DNA from: an uncultured Amylibacter sp.
GTDB lineage: Bacteria > Pseudomonadota > Alphaproteobacteria > Rhodobacterales > Rhodobacteraceae
Reading direction: 5' to 3'
Length of the DNA: 64,000 nucleotides
NCBI GenBank assembly: GCA_947497475.1
Contig: CANMGS010000001.1
Coordinates: forward strand, 682,001 to 746,000
The translations under genes and the position numbers were made by a program. How positions within the stretch are numbered: position 1 is the stretch's first letter; each line of letters starts with the position of its first letter. The notes beneath the pieces were generated by a model that was not told the origin of the DNA, did not search any database, and worked only from the letters and a program-made list of their open reading frames with translations. Of the stretch, positions 36,150 through 44,860 are shown piece after piece.

Positions 36150-37193
36150 ATGCCACCTCGCAAAGCTTTCACTATCGGCGGCGTAACAATTCCTGCAGGC
36201 AGTCGTCAGACCGTCGATTTGCCTGTCAGTTATTTATCTAACCACACTCCAGCTTCATTATCCGTGCATGTCATCCATGGCAAACGCGAAGGCCCAACTG
36301 TATTTATCAGTGCGGGTATCCACGGTGACGAAGTTATCGGCGTTGAAATCGTACGCCGATTGTTGCGATCAAAAAACGTAAAAACCTTACGCGGGACGCT
36401 AATCGTTATTCCAATCGTCAACGCTTTCGGGTTCATCAACCGCTCTCGCTATCTACCTGACAGGCGAGATTTAAACCGTCAATTCCCGGGCAACCCAACA
36501 GGTTCTCTTGCGTCAAGATTGGCCAATATTTTTCTAACAGAAGTTGTCCAGCGTTGTGATCTTGGTATTGATTTACACTCTGCAGCAATCCACCGTACGA
36601 ACCTGCCACAAATTCGCATCTCACCTGATAATCCTAAAGCTGCAAAACTGGCAGAAGTGTTCGGTGCGCCTGTCATCTTGCAATCCCCCTTACGCGATGG
36701 ATCATTGCGCGGCACAGCAAAAGACATTGGCAAAGATGTTCTGCTTTATGAAGCTGGCGAAGGGTTGCGTTTTGACGAAATCTCTGTGCGCGCTGGTGTC
36801 ACTGGTATTTTACGCGTCCTAAACCACGTTGGCATGGTTCCTGCGAAAGGTATCCCAAAACCAAAATCACCTTCACAATACTGCACATCCAGCCAGTGGT
36901 TGCGCGCACCTGCTGGCGGCCTTTTACGCACTTTTAAAGGCGACGGTGATGTGGTGGCCCAAGGGGACTTAATGGGTGCGGTTTCTGATCCATTTGGCGA
37001 AATCGAAGAAGATATCATCGCCCCTTTTGATGGCATCATCGTAGGCCGCGCCGTTTTACCGATTGTGAACGAAGGTGACGCCGTATTCCATCTAGCACGT
37101 GTAATGTCCGTAGAGAAGTCGGAGGAAACGATGGAGAATCTAAACGCTCAATTACACGATGACACGCTTTATGACGAAGACGAAATCATTTAA
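36150..37193 (+). CDS. Succinylglutamate desuccinylase/aspartoacylase-family zinc deacylase
   Basis: A 347-residue zinc enzyme of the AstE/ASPA (M14-like) family. Zinc ligands are in ISAGIHGDEVIGVEIV (HxxE) and GIDLHSAAIHR (histidine); DRRDLNRQFPG and LYEAGEGLRFDE (catalytic glutamate region) are also present. The C-terminal 70 residues form a beta-rich lipoyl-like domain (AGGLLRTFKGDGDVVAQGDLMGAV). Family members remove acyl groups from amino acids; the precise substrate is unknown. The usual arginine succinyltransferase pathway genes are absent nearby. Confidence 0.85.
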   Translation: MPPRKAFTIGGVTIPAGSRQTVDLPVSYLSNHTPASLSVHVIHGKREGPTVFISAGIHGDEVIGVEIVRRLLRSKNVKTLRGTLIVIPIVNAFGFINRSRYLPDRRDLNRQFPGNPTGSLASRLANIFLTEVVQRCDLGIDLHSAAIHRTNLPQIRISPDNPKAAKLAEVFGAPVILQSPLRDGSLRGTAKDIGKDVLLYEAGEGLRFDEISVRAGVTGILRVLNHVGMVPAKGIPKPKSPSQYCTSSQWLRAPAGGLLRTFKGDGDVVAQGDLMGAVSDPFGEIEEDIIAPFDGIIVGRAVLPIVNEGDAVFHLARVMSVEKSEETMENLNAQLHDDTLYDEDEII

Positions 37194-37271
37194 ATCGTCA
37201 CAGGCCCATCAATTATACGATCTAAACATGGTACAGGCATTATATACGCCTGCACCACTACCTCATCCTGG

Positions 37272-37808
37272 CTATTTAGCAGAGCTAAACCACATACGCG
37301 CGATCAGCCCATCTTTCTTGATGAAATGGTGGTATAGGGCGGCGCCTATGTGCAAAATTAACAAAGCAGCCATCACGCGTGCACCAATACCGTGGGGTAT
37401 ACGGGGTCCATAATCCCAAAGATCGGGTAGTGGTGCATCAAGACCGCCAAACAGAATAGCACCTACACCAGACAAGACCATCATGCCAATGCCGCTTGCC
37501 GCCACTCCAAAGATGACAATGTAAAACAGTAAATGCACAGCCTTTGCACTCGCGGTCTGCAAAGCAGGATCACCTTCGGCATGTAATGGTTTTCGATCAA
37601 CAAAGAGCCACCACGCCACACGTGTAAGGGTCAATAAAAGAATGATAATGCCCAATGGCACGTGCACCGACAGAACCGATGCTTTGGCAGCACTATCGGC
37701 AAGCGATCCTGCCCGAAAGCCTGATCCCATCAAGGCGAAAATAAAAATAGCGCTGAGCCAATGAATCATAATGGCGACTGTTCCATATCGGGTAGCAGTG
37801 CTTTTCAT
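37272..37808 (-). CDS. Cytochrome b561-family membrane protein
   Basis: A 178-residue inner-membrane dihaem cytochrome b561. Four helices are predicted: GTVAIMIHWLSAIFIFALM (haem histidine), SVHVPLGIIILLLTLTRVAW, AVHLLFYIVIFGVAASGIGM and RVMAALLILHIGAALYHHF, with conserved histidines in helices 1, 2, 3 and 4. Such proteins shuttle electrons between quinol and periplasmic acceptors such as superoxide. AGGAGTGAGG precedes the ATG. It follows the EF-hand/monooxygenase-fold gene by 11 bp in the same direction. Confidence 0.9.
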   Translation of the reverse strand: MKSTATRYGTVAIMIHWLSAIFIFALMGSGFRAGSLADSAAKASVLSVHVPLGIIILLLTLTRVAWWLFVDRKPLHAEGDPALQTASAKAVHLLFYIVIFGVAASGIGMMVLSGVGAILFGGLDAPLPDLWDYGPRIPHGIGARVMAALLILHIGAALYHHFIKKDGLIARMWFSSAK

Positions 37809-37819
37809 AACCTCACTCC

Positions 37820-38587
37820 TTAATCTCTTGCGGCAACCGTATAAAGCGCTGGTGTAAACGTAAGCCCTTCGATCTTTGGCGCAGCGTCATTCGCTTGCAT
37901 AGCTTTACTTGCAGCCTTGAAATGTTCCGCACTTTTCCAGATCGCTATGTTGATCAATGCAAATTTTGCGTCTGGGGTTATAGATTTATGCAATGCTGTC
38001 GACACATAGCCTGGTTGTGTTTGTAAAAAATCACGGCCTTTAGTCCACATCTTGATGGTTTCATCAAGCGCCCCTTCGGGAACTTCAAAAACATTGATCA
38101 GTGTTACTTCGGTGTTTGAGTTAACTGCGTCATTCATTTCTTTTATAATCCTTAGGTTCGATTTGAACGCTTCAAAATCAAGAGGCGTCGTAGATTGATT
38201 GGATGCGGTATAAAATTCATTCGATTGCGACAGCATTTGTTCTGCTTGATTCAAAACCCCGTCATTATTTACGTCCCATGTATTGAAAACACGTTTGCGC
38301 GCGTCCCAATATTGATCGATTACCCCACGCTCTTCGGCCAAGACCTGCCAGCCCATATCCCAAGGCAGATGTTCTGCGGCAGTTACGTTGCCATCATTGT
38401 CATAATCTTGCGAAATCATGACATCCTGACGAAACAAGTCGACCTCAAGGCGTGAAAGCACACCGTCTTCATTCTTATCAATTGTCTGGAAAACCACACG
38501 GTTCAAAACTTCTAATTCGTGATCCAAGGCAAATGTTGGCGCAACAGAAAGGCAAATTGCAAGGCATGGCAGAACTAAGCGTTTCAT
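37820..38587 (-). CDS. Secreted EF-hand protein fused to an antibiotic-biosynthesis-monooxygenase-like domain
   Basis: A 255-residue exported protein (signal peptide 1-20, ending PTFA). Three EF-hand loops are visible at residues 37-48 (DKNEDGVLSRLE), 61-72 (DYDNDGNVTAAE) and 105-116 (DVNNDGVLNQAE), with canonical Asp/Asn/Glu calcium ligands. Residues 160-255 form a ferredoxin-like ABM-type domain (VTLINVFEVPEGALDETIKMW, LINIAIWKSAEHFKAASKAM). Periplasmic calcium binding is inferred; the second domain could bind a quinone or haem or be structural. It is the first gene of an operon with cytochrome b561 and is divergent from marR across a twin operator. Confidence 0.85.
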   Translation of the reverse strand: MKRLVLPCLAICLSVAPTFALDHELEVLNRVVFQTIDKNEDGVLSRLEVDLFRQDVMISQDYDNDGNVTAAEHLPWDMGWQVLAEERGVIDQYWDARKRVFNTWDVNNDGVLNQAEQMLSQSNEFYTASNQSTTPLDFEAFKSNLRIIKEMNDAVNSNTEVTLINVFEVPEGALDETIKMWTKGRDFLQTQPGYVSTALHKSITPDAKFALINIAIWKSAEHFKAASKAMQANDAAPKIEGLTFTPALYTVAARD

Positions 38588-38614
38588 TGGGTATCACTCC
38601 TTATGATTCCATAT

Positions 38615-38657
38615 AAATAGCTTGCTATATTATTTTCATTTACATAGCAAGCTATTT
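38615..38657. promoter_or_regulatory. Twin palindromic operator between marR and the cytochrome b561 operon
   Basis: AAATAGCTTGCTAT (38615-38628) and its exact reverse complement ATAGCAAGCTATTT (38644-38657) lie 15 bases apart. Each also contains a self-palindrome ATAGC-NN-GCTAT (38617-38628 and 38644-38655), with centres 27 bp apart. Two such sites in the gap between divergent genes are what a dimeric MarR repressor would occupy. Confidence 0.75.
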
Positions 38658-38700
38658 AATATTATATAGCGGGCACAGCACTGCACTGTTAATTAAACAT

Positions 38701-39129
38701 ATGGAATTTAATCACATGGAATCTGCTGGGTATCTCGTAAACCACATCGCACGCCTTTTTGCAGAAGGTCTAAGACGGCGCGTGGAACCACTGGGCATAG
38801 TTCCTGGCCAATTCCCTGCGCTTTTAGAGCTATGGATAAATGACGGGCAAACACAAAAAGAACTCGTCGAAAAGTTGGATATTGAGCAAGCCACACTGGC
38901 AAATACATTGTCACGCATGGAACGTGATGGGCTTATCATCAGAACCAATCATCCCGAAGATGGACGCGCGCGCATTGTTCGTTTGACAGAGAAGGCAAAA
39001 TCGATCCGCGATGAAGCTTATTCCGCAGCCCATGAAACAAATACAATTGCCATGTCGAGCTTATCAGATGAAGAACAAAAACAATTTGTCGACTTCATGC
39101 AACGCATCATCAAAGCTATGCGGGACTAA
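38701..39129 (+). CDS. MarR-family transcriptional regulator
   Basis: A 142-residue MarR regulator: winged helix with GQTQKELVEKLDIEQATLANTLSRMERDGLIIR and the wing DGRARIVRLTEKA, flanked by dimerisation helices. It is divergent from the EF-hand/cytochrome b561 operon across two perfect palindromes, so it probably represses both itself and that operon in response to a small ligand or oxidant. An alternative ATG at 38716 cannot be excluded. Confidence 0.93.
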   Translation: MEFNHMESAGYLVNHIARLFAEGLRRRVEPLGIVPGQFPALLELWINDGQTQKELVEKLDIEQATLANTLSRMERDGLIIRTNHPEDGRARIVRLTEKAKSIRDEAYSAAHETNTIAMSSLSDEEQKQFVDFMQRIIKAMRD

Positions 39130-39253
39130 CGCTAGGCCTATTATCACATACTATACGTTTCATATCTGAAACAATTTCACCTCACAGTCTGCTGGACATA
39201 CATCGCGAGCTTGAGTAGCTAAAGTCCATACTCAAATTTCAGGAGCCACAACC

Positions 39254-39610
39254 ATGTCCATCACTCGTATGCATTCATCAGAACGCGCCACTCAAATCGT
39301 CATTCACAACAATACGGTTTATTTGTCAGGTCAGGTTCCAAATGATGTTACTAAGGACATTCAAGAACAAACACAGGATTGTTTGGATAAGGTCGAGGGT
39401 CGGTTGATCGAGGCAGGATCAGACAAAGACCACATTTTATCAGCCACAATTTTCCTGCGTGATATTGATCGTGACTTTGCCCCGATGAACGAAATTTGGA
39501 ATGCATGGGTGGCAAATGGTGAAAAACCAGCACGCGCATGCGTCCAGGCACATATGGCACGCGAAGCCATTTTGATAGAGATCTGTATTGTTGCAGCAGT
39601 CAAAGACTAA
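39254..39610 (+). CDS. RidA/YjgF/Rid-family protein
   Basis: A 118-residue Rid-family protein (MHSSERATQIVIHNNTVYLSGQVP, then SATIFLRDIDRDFAPMNEIWNAW and ARACVQAHMAREAILIEI). True RidA deaminates reactive enamines/imines; the key arginine before the C-terminal A-(x)-L-(x)-E motif seems present (KPARACVQ). It belongs to the RutC-like/Rid4-7 type rather than being clearly archetypal RidA. CAGGAG precedes the ATG. Confidence 0.88.
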   Translation: MSITRMHSSERATQIVIHNNTVYLSGQVPNDVTKDIQEQTQDCLDKVEGRLIEAGSDKDHILSATIFLRDIDRDFAPMNEIWNAWVANGEKPARACVQAHMAREAILIEICIVAAVKD

Positions 39611-39621
39611 AACACCTTAAG

Positions 39622-39653
39622 AGCGCAGATTTTTTCCCGCTTCTGCGCTTCAT
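39622..39653 (+). terminator. Hairpin terminator after the Rid gene
   Basis: 8-bp perfect stem AGCGCAGA/TCTGCGCT with a 12-base loop containing T6; the trailing T-run is short (TTCATTT). Confidence 0.6.
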
Positions 39654-39805
39654 TTAAAACATTGATTTAATAGATATTCGCCAAGTCACACATTCTGACA
39701 CTCCTGTGAATATGTGTGATGGAATAAAACAAACTTCCGACGTGTTTTCTCAATAATCCAGTTCACAGAATGGCTGGGTTTTAATTACGCATTTAGGAGT
39801 TAGAA

Positions 39806-40480
39806 ATGAAATTAACGAAATCAATTGCTGCCATCGCAGCAGCATCCGCAATCTCTGCAACAACAGCCTTTGCTGATGGTCAAGCAGGTGGTCATGGCTA
39901 TTATATCCAAGGGTCACTTGGCTTTAACCAATTATCAGACACAGACCAATCTGGTGCACCAGGAACTGTCGCATCAGATTACGACGGCGGTTACAATATC
40001 AGTGTTGCTGTAGGTAAGAAAATTCCAGCATGGGGCGGTGCCCGTGCCGAGCTAGAACTATCTTACAGCGAAAACGATGCTGATACGATCGACTTTTCAG
40101 GTAACGGCGCAGGTAACGAAGCAAATGTTGTTGGCGATATCAGCTCAACATCTATTCGTGCAAACTTGCTTTATGATTTCAAAACAGCTGGTAAAATCAC
40201 ACCATATGTAGGTGCAGGTGTAGGCGTTTCCTTCATCGATTCAAGCATCGCATACGGCGGCGCGCCTGTACGCATCAATGATGATGACACAGCTTTCTCG
40301 GCACAGTTGATTGCTGGTGCAGCTTATAAAATCTCTGACAATTTAGATCTGACACTAGATGCACGTTACAGCCGCGCATTTGGCGTGGAACTAACCCGTG
40401 TAAGCCCAGCCGGCACAGCAATTGTTGAAGATGACTTTGACAACTTAAGTGTAAACCTTGGTCTGCGTTTCGCATTCTAA
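39806..40480 (+). CDS. Outer-membrane beta-barrel protein (OmpW/Omp25-like)
   Basis: A 224-residue protein with a signal peptide (KLTKSIAAIAAASAISATTAFA, cleavage after residue 23) and an eight-stranded barrel pattern: GYYIQGSLGFNQLSD, GYNISVAVGKKI, RAELELSYSEND, SIRANLLYDFKTAGKITPYVGAGVGVSFID and a C-terminal strand ending NLGLRFAF. The terminal phenylalanine is the BAM signal. Related to the surface-antigen/Omp25-type barrels. GGAG lies before the ATG; a strong terminator follows. Function is probably envelope stability or small-solute passage. Confidence 0.9.
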   Translation: MKLTKSIAAIAAASAISATTAFADGQAGGHGYYIQGSLGFNQLSDTDQSGAPGTVASDYDGGYNISVAVGKKIPAWGGARAELELSYSENDADTIDFSGNGAGNEANVVGDISSTSIRANLLYDFKTAGKITPYVGAGVGVSFIDSSIAYGGAPVRINDDDTAFSAQLIAGAAYKISDNLDLTLDARYSRAFGVELTRVSPAGTAIVEDDFDNLSVNLGLRFAF

Positions 40481-40600
40481 GAACATACGAATCCTCAGAG
40501 CTGCCCTGAGGGGATGTGGAAAATAATGCAAACTGAAGTAGCGTAATATGTGTAGTGAGTATCTAACCGTTTGCAGGCGGTAAAAAATCAACCACATCGG

Positions 40601-40633
40601 TTGCGGGGCTGTTTTATCAGCCCCGCAATTTTT
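40601..40633. terminator. Terminator between the barrel gene and the peroxiredoxin gene
   Basis: 11-bp perfect stem TTGCGGGGCTG/CAGCCCCGCAA with a 6-base loop and TTTTT; the convergent peroxiredoxin stop lies right next to it, so it may serve both. Confidence 0.92.
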
Positions 40634-40634
40634 A

Positions 40635-41288
40635 TTAACTTGGTAGTGATGTTTTACGCAGGTACGGAAGTACTGTTTCAAACTCACCAAACTTAGCAGT
40701 AGCATCTTCATTGCTCACAGTTGGTGGAATAATCACATCTTGGCTTAATTCCCAGTTTGCAGGTGTTGCAACACCGTGCTTCGCTGTTGTCTGCAAAGCA
40801 TCCAAAGCACGTAAAATTTCAGAGAAGTTTCGTCCAACGGTCATTGGATATGTCATCGATAATTTCAATTGTTTGTCTGGCCCAATGATAAACACAGAAC
40901 GAACCGTTGCACTGTCTGCAGGTGTGCGACCATCGGGTAAATAAGCCTCTGCTGGCAACATATCAAAAGCCTTAGAAACCTCTAAGCCTTCGTCCGCAAT
41001 GATTGGAAAACCAGCGGTAGCGCCAGATACTTTTTCAATATCTACTTTCCATTTCTTGTGATCAGCAACACCGTCCACAGAAACACCCATCACTTTCGTG
41101 CCGCGCTTTTCCCATTCATCCGCCAATTGCGCCACAGCACCAAATTCAGTCGTACAAACAGGTGTGAAATCCTTTGGGTGGCTGAACAAAATCGCCCAGC
41201 TGTCACCGATCCAATCGTGGAATTGATACGTTCCTTGATCTGTCTCAGCAGTGAAATTTGGAACAACGTCATTGATACGTAAAGCCAT
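40635..41288 (-). CDS. Peroxiredoxin, 1-Cys (Prx6) type
   Basis: A 217-residue peroxiredoxin reducing peroxides in the cytoplasm. The peroxidatic cysteine is C45 in HPKDFTPVCTTEFG. GVSVDGVADHKKW, LSMTYPMTVGRNFSEILRALDALQ and the C-terminal extension (ANWELSQDVIIPPTVSNEDA) mark the Prx6 subgroup, which usually has no resolving cysteine; none is visible here after C45. GGAG lies ahead of the ATG. Confidence 0.95.
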   Translation of the reverse strand: MALRINDVVPNFTAETDQGTYQFHDWIGDSWAILFSHPKDFTPVCTTEFGAVAQLADEWEKRGTKVMGVSVDGVADHKKWKVDIEKVSGATAGFPIIADEGLEVSKAFDMLPAEAYLPDGRTPADSATVRSVFIIGPDKQLKLSMTYPMTVGRNFSEILRALDALQTTAKHGVATPANWELSQDVIIPPTVSNEDATAKFGEFETVLPYLRKTSLPS

Positions 41289-41362
41289 AATATTCTCCTA
41301 TAAATGATAAAGTTGCCCTTACGGTAAGAGCCTTCTTTGGAAAGGTCAATTCAGCCAATGCT

Positions 41363-42109
41363 TCATGCGCCCATTAGTCCGCGTCTGATCAAATTTACGC
41401 CTAAAATTAAAAACGCAATAAGGAAAAATTTGGTAAATTGCTCTGTGTTCAATCGTTTTCGAGCATTCTCACCAAGATACATTCCAGCAAATGCAGGGAT
41501 CATCAAAAGTGCGCCGATCAAGGCCAAACGTGCTGTCAATTCACCAGAAATTATAAACCCAGCTGTCAAAAAGATTGATTGTGCCGAAAACATAACGCCC
41601 AGCGTTTTGATCATCGTATCTTTATCCATGCGCAAGGTGATCAAATAAACTGCCAATGGCGGCCCCCAAATTGCAGTTAATCCACCGAGGATGCTGCTTA
41701 TTGTGCCTGCGATAATCTGAACGGGAACATCATATTTCATGTTCAACTTTGGAAATGATCCAAACAAGTTCGTCAAAGCAAACACACTCATCGCAACACC
41801 AACAACGGTTTGCAAAATCGACAGCGGCACCCGCCCTCCAACAATCGCAACAAAGAAAATACCTATACAAGCACAGGCACAAAAATAACTATGACGCTTG
41901 ATGATCGGCCAGATTTCCCCACCAACCCAAGCTTGGCGAAAATTGGTTGTCATAATCACCATAAGCCCCATCGCAACAGCCACACGCGGCTCATAGAAAA
42001 ACGTCATCAACCCAATCAGAATCGATGGTAGTGCAATGCCAATCGTCCCTTTGACAAATCCACCAAAGAAAAAGATCGCAGTTAATATGGCAATTTCAGC
42101 AAAGCCCAA
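41363..42109 (-). CDS. TauE/SafE-family sulfite/organosulfur exporter-like permease
   Basis: A 248-residue membrane protein with about eight helices and the TauE/SafE repeat pattern (FFFGGFVKGTIGIALPSILIGLM at the start and SSILGGLTAIWGPPLAVYLI at the middle). Family members are thought to export sulfite, sulfoacetate or related anions. The frame is open to 42178, but that region would overlap the divergent aldehyde dehydrogenase leader; the TTG at 42109 with AAGGA upstream begins directly at the first helix and is preferred. Confidence 0.85.
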   Translation of the reverse strand: MGFAEIAILTAIFFFGGFVKGTIGIALPSILIGLMTFFYEPRVAVAMGLMVIMTTNFRQAWVGGEIWPIIKRHSYFCACACIGIFFVAIVGGRVPLSILQTVVGVAMSVFALTNLFGSFPKLNMKYDVPVQIIAGTISSILGGLTAIWGPPLAVYLITLRMDKDTMIKTLGVMFSAQSIFLTAGFIISGELTARLALIGALLMIPAFAGMYLGENARKRLNTEQFTKFFLIAFLILGVNLIRRGLMGA

Positions 42110-42217
42110 GTCGTTTCCTTTATATAAAGCGTTAAAGACGTCGCATTCGGGTCTTGAAAGCGTTTGAACACAATGCAAGTCTCATATCAAACGACAGACA
42201 AACACAAGGTGTTTCAC

Positions 42218-43651
42218 ATGCTAGATAAACGCGATTTTTATATTAACGGTGCATGGGTCAAGCCAGCAAAAGCAAATGACCTGAATGTTATCAACCCTGC
42301 CACAGAAGAGGCCTGCGCCACCATTTCATTGGGGGACCAAGCAGATACAGATGCGGCTGTTGCAGCCGCCAAAGCCGCTTTTGAACCATGGGCGATGACG
42401 CCCAAATCAGAACGCTTGGAGTATATCAGGGCAATCCTAGAGGAATACAAAAAGCGCAATGATGATATGGCCGAAGCCATTTCCATGGAAATGGGCGCAC
42501 CGATTGATATGGCACGTGCCGCCCAATCAGGAGCTGGCAGTTGGCATATCCAGGGGTTCATCGACAGTTTCGCAAATATGGAACTCGAAGAAACACCGTG
42601 GCCGGAAACACCAAGCGAACGTATCATCCGCGAACCCATCGGCGTATGTGCCATGATCACACCGTGGAACTGGCCAATGAACCAAGTTACATTAAAAGTC
42701 ATTCCTGCCTTGGCTGTAGGCTGTACCGTGGTTCTAAAACCATCCGAAGAGTCCCCATTATCTTCTATGGTCTTCGCTGAAATCATTGATGCTGTTGGCC
42801 TGCCAAAGGGTGTGTTCAACATGGTCAATGGTGACGGTGTCGGCGTTGGCAGCCAACTGTCCAGCCATGCGGATGTGGACATGGTCAGCTTTACAGGCTC
42901 AACACGTGCGGGTCGCCTGATCACCAAAGCAGCCGCTGACACAATCAAGCGTGTGACACTGGAATTGGGCGGGAAAGGCGCCAACATCATCTTTGCCGAT
43001 GCCGATGATAAAGCTGTCGTGCGTGGTGCACGTCATTGCTTTGGCAACACAGGCCAATCCTGTAATGCTCCAACCCGCATGTTGGTTGAACGCAGCCGTT
43101 ATGACGAAGCCGTTCAACAAGCCGCAGAAACAGCAGATGCAACACCTGTGAATGATCCCTCTATGAATGGTCGTCACATCGGCCCAGTGGTCAACAAAGT
43201 ACAGTTCGATAAAATCCAAGGTTTGATCGAAACAGGCATGTCCGAAGCACGCCTTGTTGCTGGTGGCATTGGCCGCCCCGAAGGTTTGAACCGTGGTTAT
43301 TACATACGCCCAACAGTTTTCGCAGATGTTGACAACGATATGACCATCGCACGTGAAGAGGTGTTTGGCCCAGTTCTATCCATCATCCCGTTCGATACCG
43401 AAGAAGAAGCCGTTCAAATCGCAAACGACACTGTTTACGGCCTAACGAATTATGTCCAAACCCAAGATGCTGAAAAAGCATCCCGTGTGGCGCGCCGTAT
43501 GCGCACAGGCATGGTACGGATCAATGGCGAAGACAGCGCACATGCTTCTCCATTCGGGGGTTACAAACAGTCTGGCAACGGACGCGAAGGCGGTATCTGG
43601 GGTTTAGAAGATTTCCTTGAAGTAAAGCACGTCACTGGGTTAAGCAGTTAA
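42218..43651 (+). CDS. NAD(P)-dependent aldehyde dehydrogenase
   Basis: A 477-residue aldehyde dehydrogenase oxidising aldehydes to acids. The cofactor and active-site segments are intact: MITPWNWPMNQV, FTGSTRAGRLI, catalytic glutamate in VTLELGGKGANI and catalytic cysteine in GNTGQSCNAPTRM, plus EEVFGPVLSIIPFD. The ATG at 42218 with AAGGTG gives the usual start MLDKRDFYING; the frame also opens at 42164. The substrate is unknown. Divergent from the TauE-like permease, which raises the possibility of sulfonate-derived aldehydes, as an inference only. Confidence 0.95.
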   Translation: MLDKRDFYINGAWVKPAKANDLNVINPATEEACATISLGDQADTDAAVAAAKAAFEPWAMTPKSERLEYIRAILEEYKKRNDDMAEAISMEMGAPIDMARAAQSGAGSWHIQGFIDSFANMELEETPWPETPSERIIREPIGVCAMITPWNWPMNQVTLKVIPALAVGCTVVLKPSEESPLSSMVFAEIIDAVGLPKGVFNMVNGDGVGVGSQLSSHADVDMVSFTGSTRAGRLITKAAADTIKRVTLELGGKGANIIFADADDKAVVRGARHCFGNTGQSCNAPTRMLVERSRYDEAVQQAAETADATPVNDPSMNGRHIGPVVNKVQFDKIQGLIETGMSEARLVAGGIGRPEGLNRGYYIRPTVFADVDNDMTIAREEVFGPVLSIIPFDTEEEAVQIANDTVYGLTNYVQTQDAEKASRVARRMRTGMVRINGEDSAHASPFGGYKQSGNGREGGIWGLEDFLEVKHVTGLSS

Positions 43652-43678
43652 GCAGTACTGTAACCCTTTGAGGATAAA

Positions 43679-44860
43679 ATGATTTCATTGCGTGTAATTT
43701 TATGTGCAGCAGCAATAGCTGCTGCACCGTCTGTATCTTTCGCCAAAACCTGTGGTGGCAATTTTAACAGCTGGATGTCAGCTCTGAAAGCCGAAGCGGT
43801 TTCAAAAGGGCACAGTAAATCAGACGTTAACAAATTCTTTAAATCAGCAGCGATTGATCCAAAAGTCTTACGCGCAGATCGTTCCCAAGGTGTGTTCCGC
43901 CTGACATTTTCGGAATTTGCCGCACGTTCCATCAGCTCTGGCCGTATGAGCAACGGCAAACGGAACATGGGTAAATACAAAAACACCTTCGCCAAAATTC
44001 AGAACAAATATGGCGTGCAGCCCGCAGTGTTAACAGCGTTTTGGGCATTGGAAACCGATTACGGTGCCGTTCAGGGGAATTTCAACACGCTCAATGCTTT
44101 GATCACCCTATCGCATGATTGCCGCCGCCCAGAATTGTTCCGCCCACAAATCTTTGCGCTGATCGAACTGTGGAAACGCGGTGATTTCGACCCAGCCAAA
44201 ACCAAAGGTGCATGGGCAGGTGAAATCGGCATGGTACAAATGCTGCCAGAGGATATTTTGCACCGTGGCGTCGACGGTGATGGCGATGGACGTGTACGTC
44301 TGAAAACCAGCGCCCCTGATGCCCTGCACACAGGGGGTCGCTTATTGAAAGATTTGGGATGGAACGCCAACCAACCTTGGCTGGTCGAGGTCACCGTTCC
44401 CAAAAATCTGGATTGGTCAGAAACAGGTTTAGACAAACAAAAACCTGTCTCTTATTGGGCCAGCAAAGGCGTGAAAGCACGCGGTGTAAAAATGCCATCT
44501 GGCAATCTGAAAGCATCCCTGATGTTACCACAAGGACGCAAAGGCCCTGCGTTTTTGGCACTGCCCAATTTCTTTACCTACTTTGAATGGAACAAGTCTT
44601 TGGTCTATGTTTCAACCGCCGCCTATTTCGCAACACGCCTGAATGGTGCGCCGCCCTTTAACAAAGGCAAACCAGATCCAGCACTAAGCGATGCAGGCAT
44701 GAAATCTTTGCAGAAAAAACTAAAAGCACGCGGGCATGATGTTGGTAAAGTGGACGGTATCTTGGGCGCTAAAACACGTGCTGCCGTGCAAAAAGAGCAA
44801 CAACGTTTGGGTTTTCCAGCGGATGCATGGCCAACAAAAGCGTTTGTGGCAAAACTTTAA
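43679..44860 (+). CDS. Lytic murein transglycosylase (MltB/SLT_2 type) with PG-binding domain
   Basis: A 393-residue periplasmic protein (signal peptide to about residue 22, VSFA). The SLT_2 domain has KIQNKYGVQPAVLTAFWALETDYGAVQG with the catalytic glutamate, then EIGMVQMLPEDIL and DGDGRVRLKTSAPDALHTGG. A C-terminal PG_binding_1 domain follows (DAGMKSLQKKLKARGHDVGKVDGILGAKTRAAVQKEQ). It cleaves the MurNAc-GlcNAc bond forming 1,6-anhydro-MurNAc. Its stop overlaps the convergent smc stop by 4 bases. Confidence 0.94.
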   Translation: MISLRVILCAAAIAAAPSVSFAKTCGGNFNSWMSALKAEAVSKGHSKSDVNKFFKSAAIDPKVLRADRSQGVFRLTFSEFAARSISSGRMSNGKRNMGKYKNTFAKIQNKYGVQPAVLTAFWALETDYGAVQGNFNTLNALITLSHDCRRPELFRPQIFALIELWKRGDFDPAKTKGAWAGEIGMVQMLPEDILHRGVDGDGDGRVRLKTSAPDALHTGGRLLKDLGWNANQPWLVEVTVPKNLDWSETGLDKQKPVSYWASKGVKARGVKMPSGNLKASLMLPQGRKGPAFLALPNFFTYFEWNKSLVYVSTAAYFATRLNGAPPFNKGKPDPALSDAGMKSLQKKLKARGHDVGKVDGILGAKTRAAVQKEQQRLGFPADAWPTKAFVAKL

